A stretch of DNA of 64,000 nucleotides from JAVBMJ01 sp031552535 (GTDB lineage: Bacteria > Bacteroidota > Bacteroidia > Bacteroidales > Rikenellaceae), in contig JAVBMJ010000024.1 of the NCBI GenBank assembly GCA_031552535.1, positions 1 to 64,000 of the forward strand, in the 5' to 3' direction. Position numbers and translations under genes: made by a program. The notes under the pieces were generated by a model. The model was not told the DNA's origin, did no database searches, and saw nothing but the letters and a program-made list of their open reading frames with translations. Shown here one piece after another: positions 33,115 through 41,970 of the stretch (the first letter of the stretch is position 1; each line of letters starts with the position of its first letter).

Positions 33115-33996
33115 CTATTGCTTTCTTTTCTTCTTCTTTTTACCTCCATCGTCAGGGACAGGCACATCCTGCACAGGTTCCGGGTCTTTCGGATTTATGG
33201 CAGGCGTAAGTTCCTTCGGTGGTCCGAAACCACCGGTAGAATTGCCCGCAACGGCCCGCACCACGCTCCATTTCTCTTTCTCGGCATGCAGCATCCCGGC
33301 CAGGCGGAACGTGACCCTGCCCACTCCCGTGACTACGGGTAGCACATAGATTCCTCCGATGATTTTCTTTTGGGTGGACGGCCCTTTCACATCGTATAAA
33401 GAGGTGCCATCCGTAAAAGTGAGTTCGGAACGGTAGCAAATGAAAGACAACGCGGTTGCAGGAGCCTCCGCTATGGTTTTGTCGGCGATAACCCATACCA
33501 GCCATCCCTCTTTCCTGCCGCCGGTATTGTCGGTTTCGAATCCGACACCGTTGAAGAAACCGCTATCTATGGCATGGAATTTTTTATCGGATATTTCACG
33601 GTATCCGGATCCGGCGAACGGCAACTCTGAAAACAGGCTGTCGGTAGCCGGTCGGCAAGCGGTTTCGAGTATTTCGGGCCTGTAACCGCCTGAACGGTAA
33701 TTATCGTAATTCGGATCGTAGTTCCATGGATGGACGGCTTTGTCGGAGACCATATATCCCCCCTGGATTTTAACTCCGATCGTGTAGTTCTCTCCGAACC
33801 AGGGATTATTGTTAAACCCCCAATACTTCGATTTGTCGTCCTGCAGGCGGTATCTCTGCCTTACGATCATTATGCCGCCGGTTACGGCGTCCTCAACGAA
33901 TTGCTGGCTGGGAGAGAGCACCGGAAAGGCGGTGTGTTGCGCTCCGGCAGGAAACGCCGCCGCTACGAGCAGCACCGCGGTAATTATCCTCTTCAT
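33115..33996 (-). CDS. secreted protein of unknown function
   Basis: Not recognised. 293 residues with a signal peptide (MKRIITAVLLVAAAFPAGAQ), a beta-rich and aromatic-rich mature part, and a C-terminus with a Pro/Glu/Asp stretch ending in a run of Lys (GGKKKKKRKQ). It lies 11 bases before PP2C and 36 bases after the FHA-protease gene, so it is firmly in the phospho-signalling operon and is a candidate periplasmic substrate or ligand for that system. That link is inference. Confidence 0.65.
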   Translation of the reverse strand: MKRIITAVLLVAAAFPAGAQHTAFPVLSPSQQFVEDAVTGGIMIVRQRYRLQDDKSKYWGFNNNPWFGENYTIGVKIQGGYMVSDKAVHPWNYDPNYDNYRSGGYRPEILETACRPATDSLFSELPFAGSGYREISDKKFHAIDSGFFNGVGFETDNTGGRKEGWLVWVIADKTIAEAPATALSFICYRSELTFTDGTSLYDVKGPSTQKKIIGGIYVLPVVTGVGRVTFRLAGMLHAEKEKWSVVRAVAGNSTGGFGPPKELTPAINPKDPEPVQDVPVPDDGGKKKKKRKQ

Positions 33997-34032
33997 ATTG
34001 CTTCTATCTTAATTACGCTTTTATTAAAATCG

Positions 34033-35529
34033 TTACTTCAGGGCCGATACCGGAACGGCATAGCCATACTCCTCGCTCTGCGCCCCCCTCGACACGATGC
34101 CTATCACCACAAGTTTATTATCCTTGCGGGCGAAGACCGGACCACCGGAGTTGCCGTGGTCGGTGCCGCGGGTGTGGAGGATACAGTTGCAGTTGTCCAA
34201 CCCGTCGAATCCGGCATTGAACTTATTGAATGCCGGACTGATCGCCGACGGAGTGTCGCCTACCCCTATTCTTTTCGGGAAGCCCAGCGTTACCAACTCC
34301 GTACCGGTTTTGAGGTTCGACGACAATGCCGCGTCGGCCGATATTTTGCCTTTCTCTTTGGTGCTTACATATGTCCAGTCTGTAGACATCACCATCGGAT
34401 GGGAATCGAAATAAGGCGACCAAGCCATTGTTATGGATATGGGATTGCCATTGTCGTCCATGCCTATATCCCCCCTGGTGTCGTACTGGTTGTCGCATAC
34501 GAACTGCGAACTTTTGAATGTAAATTTATTACCCGACCTGGAAACCGCATGGATCGTGGCTTCCAGTGTCAGTTCGGGGTCGGCCTGAGACACCGACAGG
34601 GCTGCCAGCACGTCGAAATCCGACTCATACATCCATGCCTGCACACAATGGCGGGCCGTGACAAAACGCCCGTCGTCAAGAAGGAATCCCGTACCGCTCC
34701 AGCCGTATTGCCCTCCGCTGTAACTCACCGGCGTTTTATGGCTGCCGTCGGTGATGTACACATCGTCGACGTAGAGGTAATATATATCGTCCTTGCATTT
34801 GTCTACCAGAGTCTCCAATCCGGCAGGCACCGCTATCCCGCGCCCTATCCGCTTTTGCTGTTCGGCCTGGATTTTTACAATGGAGTCGTGCTGCTCCTGG
34901 ATTTCCTTATTTTTTATGATGGCATCTACAATCTTTGTTTCCAAAATAGCGATCATCTTTCCGTATTCCGCCTCCCTGTAAATATTCCAACTCACCGATC
35001 CGGCGATAGTCAGGGCCAGCACCACGCTCAAAGCGGTGATAGCACGTTTGTAGGGGCGCAATGCCTGCTGGCGGAACAGGCTCAGACGGCGTGACAGTCC
35101 GATGCTGTTGACTGTTGCATTTTTGCCCGTGGGAACTATGAAGCCGAGTTTGGGCCCGTTGACAGATACCTGTATCTCGTCGCCGTTCTGCAGATACCAC
35201 TCCCGGTCTACCTTGCGCCCGTTGAGGAACGTGGAGTTAGTCTTCGACAATTGCACCAGCTTCCACTGGTCGCCGCTCTTGACTATGGCGGCATGCCGCC
35301 GGCTGACTGTCTGGAACGAGTCGTCGTAGCGCACCTGGCATTGCGGGTCGCGGCCTATCATTATTTCGTCAACAATGATCTCCTGCGATTCGCCGGCCTT
35401 GTGGTACCTGGAACTTACCCTGTGTTCGAGAATATAATAACGCTTTCCCGAAGCGTTGAAAAGCGATCCTATGCCAGATCCCACCGAGCCGGAAAGAGAC
35501 CTCTTGAAAGGTTGAGTTGCCTGTCCCAT
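34033..35529 (-). CDS. transmembrane FHA - trypsin-like serine protease
   Basis: A 498-residue protein in three parts. Cytoplasmic FHA domain (about 30-130) with GRDPQC, SRRHA and the NSTFLNG loop, which binds phospho-Thr. One transmembrane helix (about 164-181) and a short coiled coil. An extracytoplasmic trypsin-fold domain (about 235-498) with GTGFLLDDGRFVTARHC (His294), STDW (Asp384) and GNSGGPV (Ser461), a full catalytic triad. It could let a kinase inside control a protease outside. It is upstream of the secreted unknown and downstream of kinase-FHA. Confidence 0.88.
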   Translation of the reverse strand: MGQATQPFKRSLSGSVGSGIGSLFNASGKRYYILEHRVSSRYHKAGESQEIIVDEIMIGRDPQCQVRYDDSFQTVSRRHAAIVKSGDQWKLVQLSKTNSTFLNGRKVDREWYLQNGDEIQVSVNGPKLGFIVPTGKNATVNSIGLSRRLSLFRQQALRPYKRAITALSVVLALTIAGSVSWNIYREAEYGKMIAILETKIVDAIIKNKEIQEQHDSIVKIQAEQQKRIGRGIAVPAGLETLVDKCKDDIYYLYVDDVYITDGSHKTPVSYSGGQYGWSGTGFLLDDGRFVTARHCVQAWMYESDFDVLAALSVSQADPELTLEATIHAVSRSGNKFTFKSSQFVCDNQYDTRGDIGMDDNGNPISITMAWSPYFDSHPMVMSTDWTYVSTKEKGKISADAALSSNLKTGTELVTLGFPKRIGVGDTPSAISPAFNKFNAGFDGLDNCNCILHTRGTDHGNSGGPVFARKDNKLVVIGIVSRGAQSEEYGYAVPVSALK

Positions 35530-35628
35530 TGTCGTTATATTTTGGTTGTCAGTTAAATCGTTAAATATTGATGAGTATGATCAGAAAATCAAAAAATAAA
35601 CCTGCCTGCGGCTACTGTGGCTTTGTGC

Positions 35629-36924
35629 TCAATATCCCTCTGCACGCAACTTTATGTCGCCTACCGAAATAATGTCGCCTATGCGTATAGGCATCCCAGA
35701 TACGGAAACTTCGGAAGAATTGACATAAGTGCCGTTGAGCGAGCTGCACCATCCTCCGTCGGCGTTCCTGTCCCACTGCCCGTCGCGGATATACCACCCG
35801 GCAACACCGTCGAACTCCAGCGTACAGTGCCTGCGCGATACATAGGCGCTCTGAATCTCTTTCAGCGGCAGGTCGTTGCGATCGTCTACATCCTGCCTGC
35901 CCATAGCTATTATTTTTCGTCCGTCTCCGATATATTCCTCAAGACGGTAAGTCTTTCCATGCTCCTCGCCCTGCATGATGCGCAGCATGATCCGCGCGCC
36001 CGTATTGGCCGGCATGCCGGCTATTCCGTGTAAATGCGGTTCGTCCATGGGCTCCGCCATTAGGGGCATACGTTCAAGTACTTCACTTACAGATTGCAGC
36101 CTCTTCCTGAAATCGGCAACCAGACAACCTTCGATGACCGGTAAGAACGGGCGCCCATCCCTCGACCTGTCGAGACAGGCCCTGTCCCAACGCTCTTCAC
36201 GCCCGTTTGCGATATATTTCGCCAGGTCGTTTTCATTGTCGAGCCTGCCGAAAGGCAACTCGCCGGTGGTCAGTTGGTAGAGCATGACTCCGAACGAAAA
36301 AATATCGGTCGTGGGCAGTACCGTAGCGTCGCCCCGGCGGGGGTTGACCTGCTCGGGCGGCATATATGCCCAGGTCCCGAATATCTGGGCGGGCTTACCG
36401 AGAATGTTGCGCTCGGTCATGCGCTTGTTGCGGTCGCCCGATATTCCGAAATCGGTGAGGACTGCCGTCCCGTCGGCTTTGACAAGCACATTTTCGGGCT
36501 TGAGGTCGCGGTGGATCTTGCCGCAGCCATGCAAATCCCTCAGGCCGTAGAGTACCTCCCTGCCGATCCGCGCCAGGTCGACACGGTCCTTGTCTGCCAA
36601 CTGTTTGAGGTCGCCACCCGGACAAAATTCCATCACGATATAAGGGTTGCCTTCGATCATACCGTGGGCGAGCGAACGCACCAGGTATCTGCTGTCGATG
36701 CGCCCAGTCTCGAACTCCATGTCGAACCTCTCGACCAGCTTAATCCTTATCTCCGAAGGAACCTCCCACAATTTAAGCAGCTTCAGTGCGAATATCCCGC
36801 CACGGTCGTCCCGCACCTTATATACCTTGCCGAATGACCCTTCGCCGAGTATTTTAACTACCGTATACCGGCCGTCGATACGGTCGCCGGTCCCGAAATC
36901 GCACCTGTGAACCAAAAGTGACAT
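35629..36924 (-). CDS. Ser/Thr protein kinase with C-terminal FHA domain
   Basis: A soluble eukaryotic-like kinase of about 431 residues. The frame is open to a TTG at 36969, but the ATG giving MSLLVHRCDFG is the likely start. The kinase domain has GEGSFGKVYKV, the Lys in FALKLLK, KIHRDLKPENVLV with catalytic Asp, TDFGISG and the APE-like PPEQV. After about residue 300 comes an FHA domain (IAMGRQDVDD, SRRHCTLEF, NGTYVN). Unlike the other kinase of the operon it has no transmembrane helix and a normal HRD. The FHA domain could bind its own or another phosphoprotein. Confidence 0.92.
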   Translation of the reverse strand: MSLLVHRCDFGTGDRIDGRYTVVKILGEGSFGKVYKVRDDRGGIFALKLLKLWEVPSEIRIKLVERFDMEFETGRIDSRYLVRSLAHGMIEGNPYIVMEFCPGGDLKQLADKDRVDLARIGREVLYGLRDLHGCGKIHRDLKPENVLVKADGTAVLTDFGISGDRNKRMTERNILGKPAQIFGTWAYMPPEQVNPRRGDATVLPTTDIFSFGVMLYQLTTGELPFGRLDNENDLAKYIANGREERWDRACLDRSRDGRPFLPVIEGCLVADFRKRLQSVSEVLERMPLMAEPMDEPHLHGIAGMPANTGARIMLRIMQGEEHGKTYRLEEYIGDGRKIIAMGRQDVDDRNDLPLKEIQSAYVSRRHCTLEFDGVAGWYIRDGQWDRNADGGWCSSLNGTYVNSSEVSVSGMPIRIGDIISVGDIKLRAEGY

Positions 36925-37003
36925 AACGCTTCGCTTTAAAAACGGCAAATCAAAAAGTACCTGCCGCAAACGGCAACTTCATAGAGTTACAGCCAGTGGA
37001 AGG

Positions 37004-37792
37004 CTACTCTCCGAACACGAATCGCCTGTTGCCCAGGATGAGCGTATCGCCCGGATGTAACCGGGTCTTCTTCCCGGCGTGTATGAATGTGGTATTTAGT
37101 TGGCTGCGGTCCTCCACATACCAGCATCCTTCCTCAAAGGTCAACACCGCCTGCTCCTTAGAGGTGATCGTTTGATTGCCCGGATCGGCATTGTCGCGGT
37201 TCAATACGATGCTTTCGCCTTTAAATTCGATTCTCGTCTCCTCCTCGTCATCCCCATTGTCACGGGGGAGCCGCATAAGTGAACACGTCGTGATCCCGGC
37301 TGGAACATCCCACGGGGATACGGTCTGCTGCACCCCCCTGGTAATGGCCGGTGTCCCGCACGAATGGCAAAAACTGGCGCCTGCCGTCAATACCGTATTG
37401 CATGACACGCAAACCGCGGCCCGGGATGCGACTTTGGCTTTTGCCTGATTCTGTTGCGGCGCAGCGGCTCTTGCAGGTTCCGGTCGCAGACTCTCATCGC
37501 AATTGGGACATCGCGTCGCTTCTTTCCTCAAGGGATAACTGCACACAGGGCAGGTGTCAGGCATATCTTTCGGCGCGTCTTTTGACACGCCGGCAGTTGC
37601 GGAAGCAGGAGCAGAGGCCGGATCGGGGAAAAAGTCCGATTCACGGACGGTTGCGTTGAGGTTGAATTTATCTTCGCGGCTGTAATCGCCGGTATTTTCA
37701 TAAGAAGATACCGGCCGGGTTAGTGGAGCATTGCATTTTTCACATTTCGTGTTATTGTCGGGATTTTCCCAACCGCAATTCCGGCACCTCAT
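37004..37792 (-). CDS. zinc-ribbon protein with C-terminal FHA domain
   Basis: First gene of the phospho-signalling operon; 262 residues, apparently cytoplasmic. Three CxxC...CxxC zinc ribbons: CRNCGWENPDNNTKCEKC at the N-terminus, CPVCSYPLRKEATRCPNC near residue 80, and CVSCNTVLTAGASFCHSC near residue 133, joined by low-complexity linkers. The last 90 residues form a diverged FHA domain (STRIEFKGES-like strand, TSKEQAVLTF, NTTFIHAGKK, LGNRRFVFGE). It is probably an adaptor that reads phospho-Thr marks. A promoter candidate lies at 37926-37933. Confidence 0.82.
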   Translation of the reverse strand: MRCRNCGWENPDNNTKCEKCNAPLTRPVSSYENTGDYSREDKFNLNATVRESDFFPDPASAPASATAGVSKDAPKDMPDTCPVCSYPLRKEATRCPNCDESLRPEPARAAAPQQNQAKAKVASRAAVCVSCNTVLTAGASFCHSCGTPAITRGVQQTVSPWDVPAGITTCSLMRLPRDNGDDEEETRIEFKGESIVLNRDNADPGNQTITSKEQAVLTFEEGCWYVEDRSQLNTTFIHAGKKTRLHPGDTLILGNRRFVFGE

Positions 37793-37925
37793 AATTATTT
37801 AGGGTTAAGTATTTTATGATGTTGATTGTGTGGCGTGATCAGAAAATACGACCGGCTATGGCGTGGATGCCGGGCGTTTGAAACGATTAATCGAAAAGCT
37901 TTGTCTTTGCAGGCATCGGCATTTG

Positions 37926-37933
37926 CAAAAGTA
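37926..37933 (-). promoter_or_regulatory. candidate promoter of the phospho-signalling operon
   Basis: Read leftward TACTTTTG (TAnnTTTG), about 135 bases before the first ATG. No clear -33 element. Confidence 0.5.
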
Positions 37934-38083
37934 GCACATCTGTCATGTAAACAGCGAGTTGTCAGTAATTTTGACAATGCCGGACCTCTCCGGGGTAGTT
38001 TTGCGGCGTGACTCCGACGCGAACCGCCCTGCAACCGGGTTATGCCGGATATGGAGGAAAAATGTTTTTTTAAAATTATTTTA

Positions 38084-38091
38084 TATCTTTG
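38084..38091 (+). promoter_or_regulatory. candidate promoter for the 38.3 kb gene
   Basis: TATCTTTG (TAnnTTTG), giving a leader of about 170 bases before the ATG at 38267. Confidence 0.5.
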
Positions 38092-38266
38092 CGGAGATAC
38101 CGTTTTTGCGGTCAATGGCGACAGGCAGGTACTGCGCAGTTGCCGGAGAGGGCAAATCGCGGTAGTGCAGCAAGAAACGGGAGGCAAAGGCGACTGCCGC
38201 AAAAAGGGCATGAAAATATAGGCGGTCGGGATTGCCACTGGAATTCAGGCCTGGTGAGAAAAAACG

Positions 38267-38719
38267 ATGATGAAAAAGGGGATAATGATATTTTTGGTAC
38301 TTACATTGTCTGCTATGACTGTATGTGCACAGGATTATCTGTGGGGGATTGGAATCAGGGCCGGAGGAGCCGCCACAGGAGTTAATGCCAAGCTGAATCT
38401 CGATCCGGCGAATGCCCTCGAAGGAACCCTGGCATTGGTCAACGGGATTAATTTCCACGGGCTTTACGAGCGCCATGTGCCGGTGATAGCCGACGGCTTC
38501 CGCTTCTACTATGGGGCCGGTGCTAACATAGGGGCGTGGAAGACGGAGGAAGATAAGGAGGAGTTTACGCTGGGTATCGACGGGGTGATAGGGTTGGAGT
38601 ACCTTGTCCCGACAGTGCCGCTGGCCCTTGCGGTAGACTACAAGCCGATAGTGAACCTTACGGGTAAGGCAGGCTTCATAGGATACGACTTCGGTTTTGC
38701 AATAAGGGTTATATTTTAG
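38267..38719 (+). CDS. small outer-membrane beta-barrel-like protein
   Basis: Unnamed, 150 residues. A signal peptide (MMKKGIMIFLVLTLSAMTVCAQ) is followed by alternating strands with Gly and aromatic residues (GIGIRAGGAATGVNAKLNL, YYGAGANIGAWKT, FGFAIRVIF at the end), like a small eight-strand barrel. It resembles in layout the protein at 60570-61139. The next gene encodes a coiled-coil lipoprotein 30 bases downstream. Function unknown. Confidence 0.7.
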   Translation: MMKKGIMIFLVLTLSAMTVCAQDYLWGIGIRAGGAATGVNAKLNLDPANALEGTLALVNGINFHGLYERHVPVIADGFRFYYGAGANIGAWKTEEDKEEFTLGIDGVIGLEYLVPTVPLALAVDYKPIVNLTGKAGFIGYDFGFAIRVIF

Positions 38720-38749
38720 AAAACAAACGTCCAACAAATCGATAAGACC

Positions 38750-39628
38750 ATGAAAAAGTATCTGTTACTGATAATTGTCATTGCCACGGCATTCTCCTGC
38801 GCAGACCGTCGGAATGCACAAAAGGCTCTCGAAGACAGGGATTCTCTGGCCCGCGTGGTGCATTTGCGCGATTCGGCGATCAATAGTGTATTCGAGTCGC
38901 TTAACATAATCAACGAGAATCTTAATGCCATAAAGCAGCGTGAAGATATAATCACCACATCTATAGGCGGCGGCGAGATCAAAAGGGAGACTACGGCTAA
39001 GATAAATGAAGACATCGAAGCCATCAACCAGTTGCTGCTGACCAATCGTCGTACTATTTCGAGTCTTGAGAACAGTGCCTCGCAGTTGAAAAAAGCGAAT
39101 ATAAAGATCGGGTCGCTCGAAAAACTGATCAGCGACCTCAACACCCAAACCGAGGCCAAGGATGCCGAAATAACCCAACTCAGGCAAAATCTTGCCCAGT
39201 TGAAGATCGAAGTGGGCGATCTCACGAACCAGGTTACGGGGCTTTCATCAACCGTATCTTCGCTCAGTGAGGACAAAAGCCGCCTTGAGGGTGAGGTCAA
39301 GGCTAAAGGCGACCTTATGAATGTGGCCTATTACATTGTGGGATCACAGAAAGAACTGCTTGCCAAAGATATCGTCTACAAGTCGGGATTTATCGGCCGT
39401 ACGCTGAAGATCAACGAAAACCGCAGTCTGGATAATTTTACGAAGATCGACATGCGCAGTTTCGATCAGGTGCTGATAGGCAAACCCGATGTTACTCTGG
39501 TCAGTTCGCACCCGAAAGGTTCGTATGAGTTCGTGATGGTCGACAAGAATATCTACTCTTCGCTGGTGATAACCGACAGAGCCAAATTCTGGGAGAACTC
39601 CAAGGTGTTGGTTGTGGTTTATAAGTAG
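38750..39628 (+). CDS. coiled-coil lipoprotein
   Basis: Unknown function; 292 residues. The lipoprotein signal has TAFSC as lipobox. Residues 25-190 are predicted by eye to be one long coiled coil (heptads such as LRQNLAQLKIEVGDLTNQV, SSTVSSLSEDKSRLEGEV), then a C-terminal globular part of about 90 residues (GFIGRTLKINENRS, KGSYEFVMVDKN, KVLVVVYK). The shape suggests a periplasmic spacer or tether. It follows the small barrel protein closely and may work with it. Confidence 0.75.
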   Translation: MKKYLLLIIVIATAFSCADRRNAQKALEDRDSLARVVHLRDSAINSVFESLNIINENLNAIKQREDIITTSIGGGEIKRETTAKINEDIEAINQLLLTNRRTISSLENSASQLKKANIKIGSLEKLISDLNTQTEAKDAEITQLRQNLAQLKIEVGDLTNQVTGLSSTVSSLSEDKSRLEGEVKAKGDLMNVAYYIVGSQKELLAKDIVYKSGFIGRTLKINENRSLDNFTKIDMRSFDQVLIGKPDVTLVSSHPKGSYEFVMVDKNIYSSLVITDRAKFWENSKVLVVVYK

Positions 39629-39670
39629 GGCAGGCCGGAAGGGTGTTTTTTTCGGAAAAGTCGATGTTTT

Positions 39671-39701
39671 TTTGCAAAGCACAAAAAAAACAGTACTTTT
39701 G
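39671..39701 (+). promoter_or_regulatory. rpmE2 promoter
   Basis: TTTG at 39671-39674, a 19-base spacer, then TACTTTTG at 39694-39701: a full match to the Bacteroidota TTTG-N19-TAnnTTTG promoter, 34 bases before the rpmE2 ATG. The best promoter in the window. Confidence 0.8.
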
Positions 39702-39735
39702 CGATTCGTTTCAAACTCAAAACAAAAAACTGATA

Positions 39736-40005
39736 ATGAAAAAAGGAATCCATCCGCAAAATTATCGTTTGGTGGCGTTCAAGGATATGTCGAACGACCA
39801 CGTGTTTTTGTGCAGGTCCGCCGTTCAGTCAAAAGAAACTATCGAAGTGAATGGCGAAACCTATCCCGTCTACAAAATGGAAATCTCCAACACGTCTCAC
39901 CCTTTCTACACGGGTAAGATGAAGCTTGTGGATACCGCCGGACGTGTCGATAAGTTTATGAGCCGTTATCAGAAGCATTACGATAAGAAGAACAGCGCAA
40001 AATAG
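39736..40005 (+). CDS. rpmE2: 50S ribosomal protein L31 type B
   Basis: 89-residue L31 of the B type: starts MKKGIHPQNYR, contains VAFKDMSNDHVFLCRS and SNTSHPFYTGKMKLVDTAGRVDKF. It lacks the four-Cys zinc motif of type A L31, as expected. The open frame extends 31 codons upstream, but a full promoter occupies that stretch, so the ATG at 39736 is correct. A strong hairpin terminator follows. Confidence 0.97.
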   Translation: MKKGIHPQNYRLVAFKDMSNDHVFLCRSAVQSKETIEVNGETYPVYKMEISNTSHPFYTGKMKLVDTAGRVDKFMSRYQKHYDKKNSAK

Positions 40006-40026
40006 TATTTGCGACAGTAGTTCTCC

Positions 40027-40065
40027 GAAAAAAACCGCCCGCGATTTAGTTCGGGGCGGTTTTTC
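40027..40065 (+). terminator. rpmE2 terminator
   Basis: AAAAACCGCCC / GGGCGGTTTTT stem extended by CGA/TCG, with a T tract after it, 22 bases past the stop. A classical intrinsic terminator; near-symmetric, so it may also serve the leftward mscL gene. Confidence 0.85.
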
Positions 40066-40141
40066 GTTTGTACAGGATGTATAGTTTCTAAGAGTCTGTC
40101 TAAATGTCGGATCGATGTAAAAGGTTCCGTCTCTGCCGGAA

Positions 40142-40567
40142 TTACTTTTCTTTAACCCGTTCCGATTTGAGCAGGTCCCTTATTTCGGCGAGCAGCTCCT
40201 GGTCTTTGGTCGGGGGAGCCGGGGTGGCAGTGGCTTCGGATTTATTCTCCACCGCTTTTTGTAGCCTGCTCACCACCTTAACCAACGCGAATATGGCAAA
40301 GGCCACAATCACAAAATCGAGGATGGTCTGGATAAACACCCCGTAATTGATCGTCACCGCCGGAGCGCCGTCCGCGGCAGCCTTCAGGGTGATTACAAGG
40401 TTCGAAAAATCGACGCCACCGATCAGCAATCCTACGGGAGGCATTATCACATCGGCTACAAGTGAGCTGACGATCTTGCCAAAAGCGGCCCCGATGATAA
40501 TACCGACAGCCATGTCGACAACATTGCCACGCATGGCAAACTTTTTGAAATCGGAAAAGAAACTCAT
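40142..40567 (-). CDS. mscL: large-conductance mechanosensitive channel MscL
   Basis: Homopentameric emergency release channel of the inner membrane. 141 residues, normal length: N-terminal amphipathic FFSDFKKFAMRGNVVDMAVG, TM1 (IIIGAAFGKIVSSLVADVIMPP-like, with the pore Gly and Ala pattern), periplasmic loop, TM2 (FIQTILDFVIVAFAIFALV) and a charged C-terminal helix (DQELLAEIRDLLKSE). A leftward TAnnTTTG element lies at 40632-40639. Confidence 0.96.
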   Translation of the reverse strand: MSFFSDFKKFAMRGNVVDMAVGIIIGAAFGKIVSSLVADVIMPPVGLLIGGVDFSNLVITLKAAADGAPAVTINYGVFIQTILDFVIVAFAIFALVKVVSRLQKAVENKSEATATPAPPTKDQELLAEIRDLLKSERVKEK

Positions 40568-40631
40568 TGCGATTATAATTTTTTAGTGTAATCCGGTCCT
40601 GCACACCCCGAAAGGCGTCCAATATGGATGC

Positions 40632-40639
40632 CAAAATTA
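40632..40639 (-). promoter_or_regulatory. candidate mscL promoter
   Basis: Read leftward TAATTTTG (TAnnTTTG), about 65 bases before the mscL ATG. Confidence 0.5.
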
Positions 40640-40817
40640 CGAAGTATCGGCGAAATAGTACTATTTTTGCGGAGCAATTGCCGAAAATTTATTCATCGGA
40701 ATTATTCCGGGCTCTTACGGGCGCGTTTTATGCCCCCCCCGTTACATGGAACACAGCTATGTGTTTCGTGTGACGCATAAAAATAACTTCGGAACAGTCT
40801 GAAAATTTGTCACAATA

Positions 40818-41753
40818 ATGGTAAGGCAGGACCGAAATTTCAGGGGACATATGGCGATATTCACCGCAACGGTGATCTTCGGTCTCAACACCCCGATTAC
40901 CAAATCCGTGTTTGCCGACGGTACTATCACCCCGTTGGGCATGATGACCCTTCGGCTCATCGGGGCTGGAATCTTGTTCTGGGTGGCCTCGATTTTCGTA
41001 CCGCGCCGCAAGGTGGTTCCCGCCGACTATCTATTAATGTTTTCGGCGTCGTTTTTCGGGCTTACATTTAATCAGATGCCATTTTTTATGGGTCTCGGAC
41101 TTACCTCGCCCATAGACGCTTCGGTCATTACGACTACCGTGCCGATACTTACGATGCTTCTGGCGGCAGTCTTCCTGCGTGAGCCGATCACGGCAAGGAA
41201 GGTCATAGGGGTGTTGCTCGGTGCGGCCGGCGTCCTGTGGCTTATTATGGACGGGCGCAATGGAAGTGGCGGGTCGTCATTGCGTGGTGATTTGCTTTGC
41301 CTGACGGGGTCGGTGTCGTATGCAACCTACCTGACGCTGTTTAAGAGGCTTATACGGCGACACCATCCCGTTACGTTGATGAAGTGGATGTTCCTTTTTT
41401 CCACGTTGTGCACGATGCCATTTTTATATAACGACTTTACAGCGATACAATGGGAGACCTTTTCCGGTGAAAAATTCCTGCAACTGGGCTTTATTGTCAC
41501 CCTGGCCACATTTGTGGCCTATATGCTCATTCCCGTTGCTCAGCGTTTCCTGCGTCCTACGGTGGTGAGCAGCTACAACTACCTGCAGCCGCTGATCTCT
41601 TCGGCCATAGCTATCATCATAGGGATGGGTGCCTTGAGCTGGGTCAAGGGTATGGCCGCACTGATGATATTCGCCGGAGTGTATGTAATTACGATCAGTA
41701 AGTCGCGCGAAGACCTCGAACGCGAAGCCGAAGCGCGTGCCAAAGGTAAATAA
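40818..41753 (+). CDS. EamA/DMT-family transporter
   Basis: A 311-residue inner-membrane protein with ten hydrophobic segments in two homologous halves, the drug/metabolite transporter (EamA) pattern: the first repeat begins FTATVIFGLNTPITKSVF and the second begins RGDLLCLTGSVSYATYLTLFKR. Substrate (amino acid, purine or other metabolite export) cannot be told. It stands alone; the next gene converges on it with a hairpin between them. Confidence 0.88.
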   Translation: MVRQDRNFRGHMAIFTATVIFGLNTPITKSVFADGTITPLGMMTLRLIGAGILFWVASIFVPRRKVVPADYLLMFSASFFGLTFNQMPFFMGLGLTSPIDASVITTTVPILTMLLAAVFLREPITARKVIGVLLGAAGVLWLIMDGRNGSGGSSLRGDLLCLTGSVSYATYLTLFKRLIRRHHPVTLMKWMFLFSTLCTMPFLYNDFTAIQWETFSGEKFLQLGFIVTLATFVAYMLIPVAQRFLRPTVVSSYNYLQPLISSAIAIIIGMGALSWVKGMAALMIFAGVYVITISKSREDLEREAEARAKGK

Positions 41754-41882
41754 CAGCAAGCATACGACAGACCTGATACATTGCAACTCCGGTAAATCGG
41801 AAATATTGGCTTATCACCGGGATGGATCGTTCCCTGTGGTAAAAATCAACTGTTTTTGTCCACATTACCCCCAAAAAAACGA

Positions 41883-41926
41883 AGTGGCTTCCGGACAAAC
41901 TTCGCAGAGTTTGTCCGAAAGCTACT
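41883..41926. terminator. bidirectional hairpin between eamA-type gene and rfbB
   Basis: AGTGGCTTCCGGACAAACT / AGTTTGTCCGAAAGCTACT with a 6-base loop and two mismatches, between converging genes. Confidence 0.65.
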
Positions 41927-41970
41927 CATGTTACGGCTCGCCTCAGGCTATTCGATCCCTGGAGACAGCG

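Larger units (their letters stand above)
37793..38266. other. divergent regulatory region
   Basis: No gene. It contains two outward-facing TAnnTTTG elements: leftward at 37926-37933 for the phospho-signalling operon, and rightward at 38084-38091 for the small barrel protein. No inverted repeat of note. Confidence 0.5.

Noticed and set aside
37795..38238. A 147-residue leftward frame in the divergent promoter region
   Set aside because: It spans two good promoter candidates and lacks any domain; composition is that of random frame.
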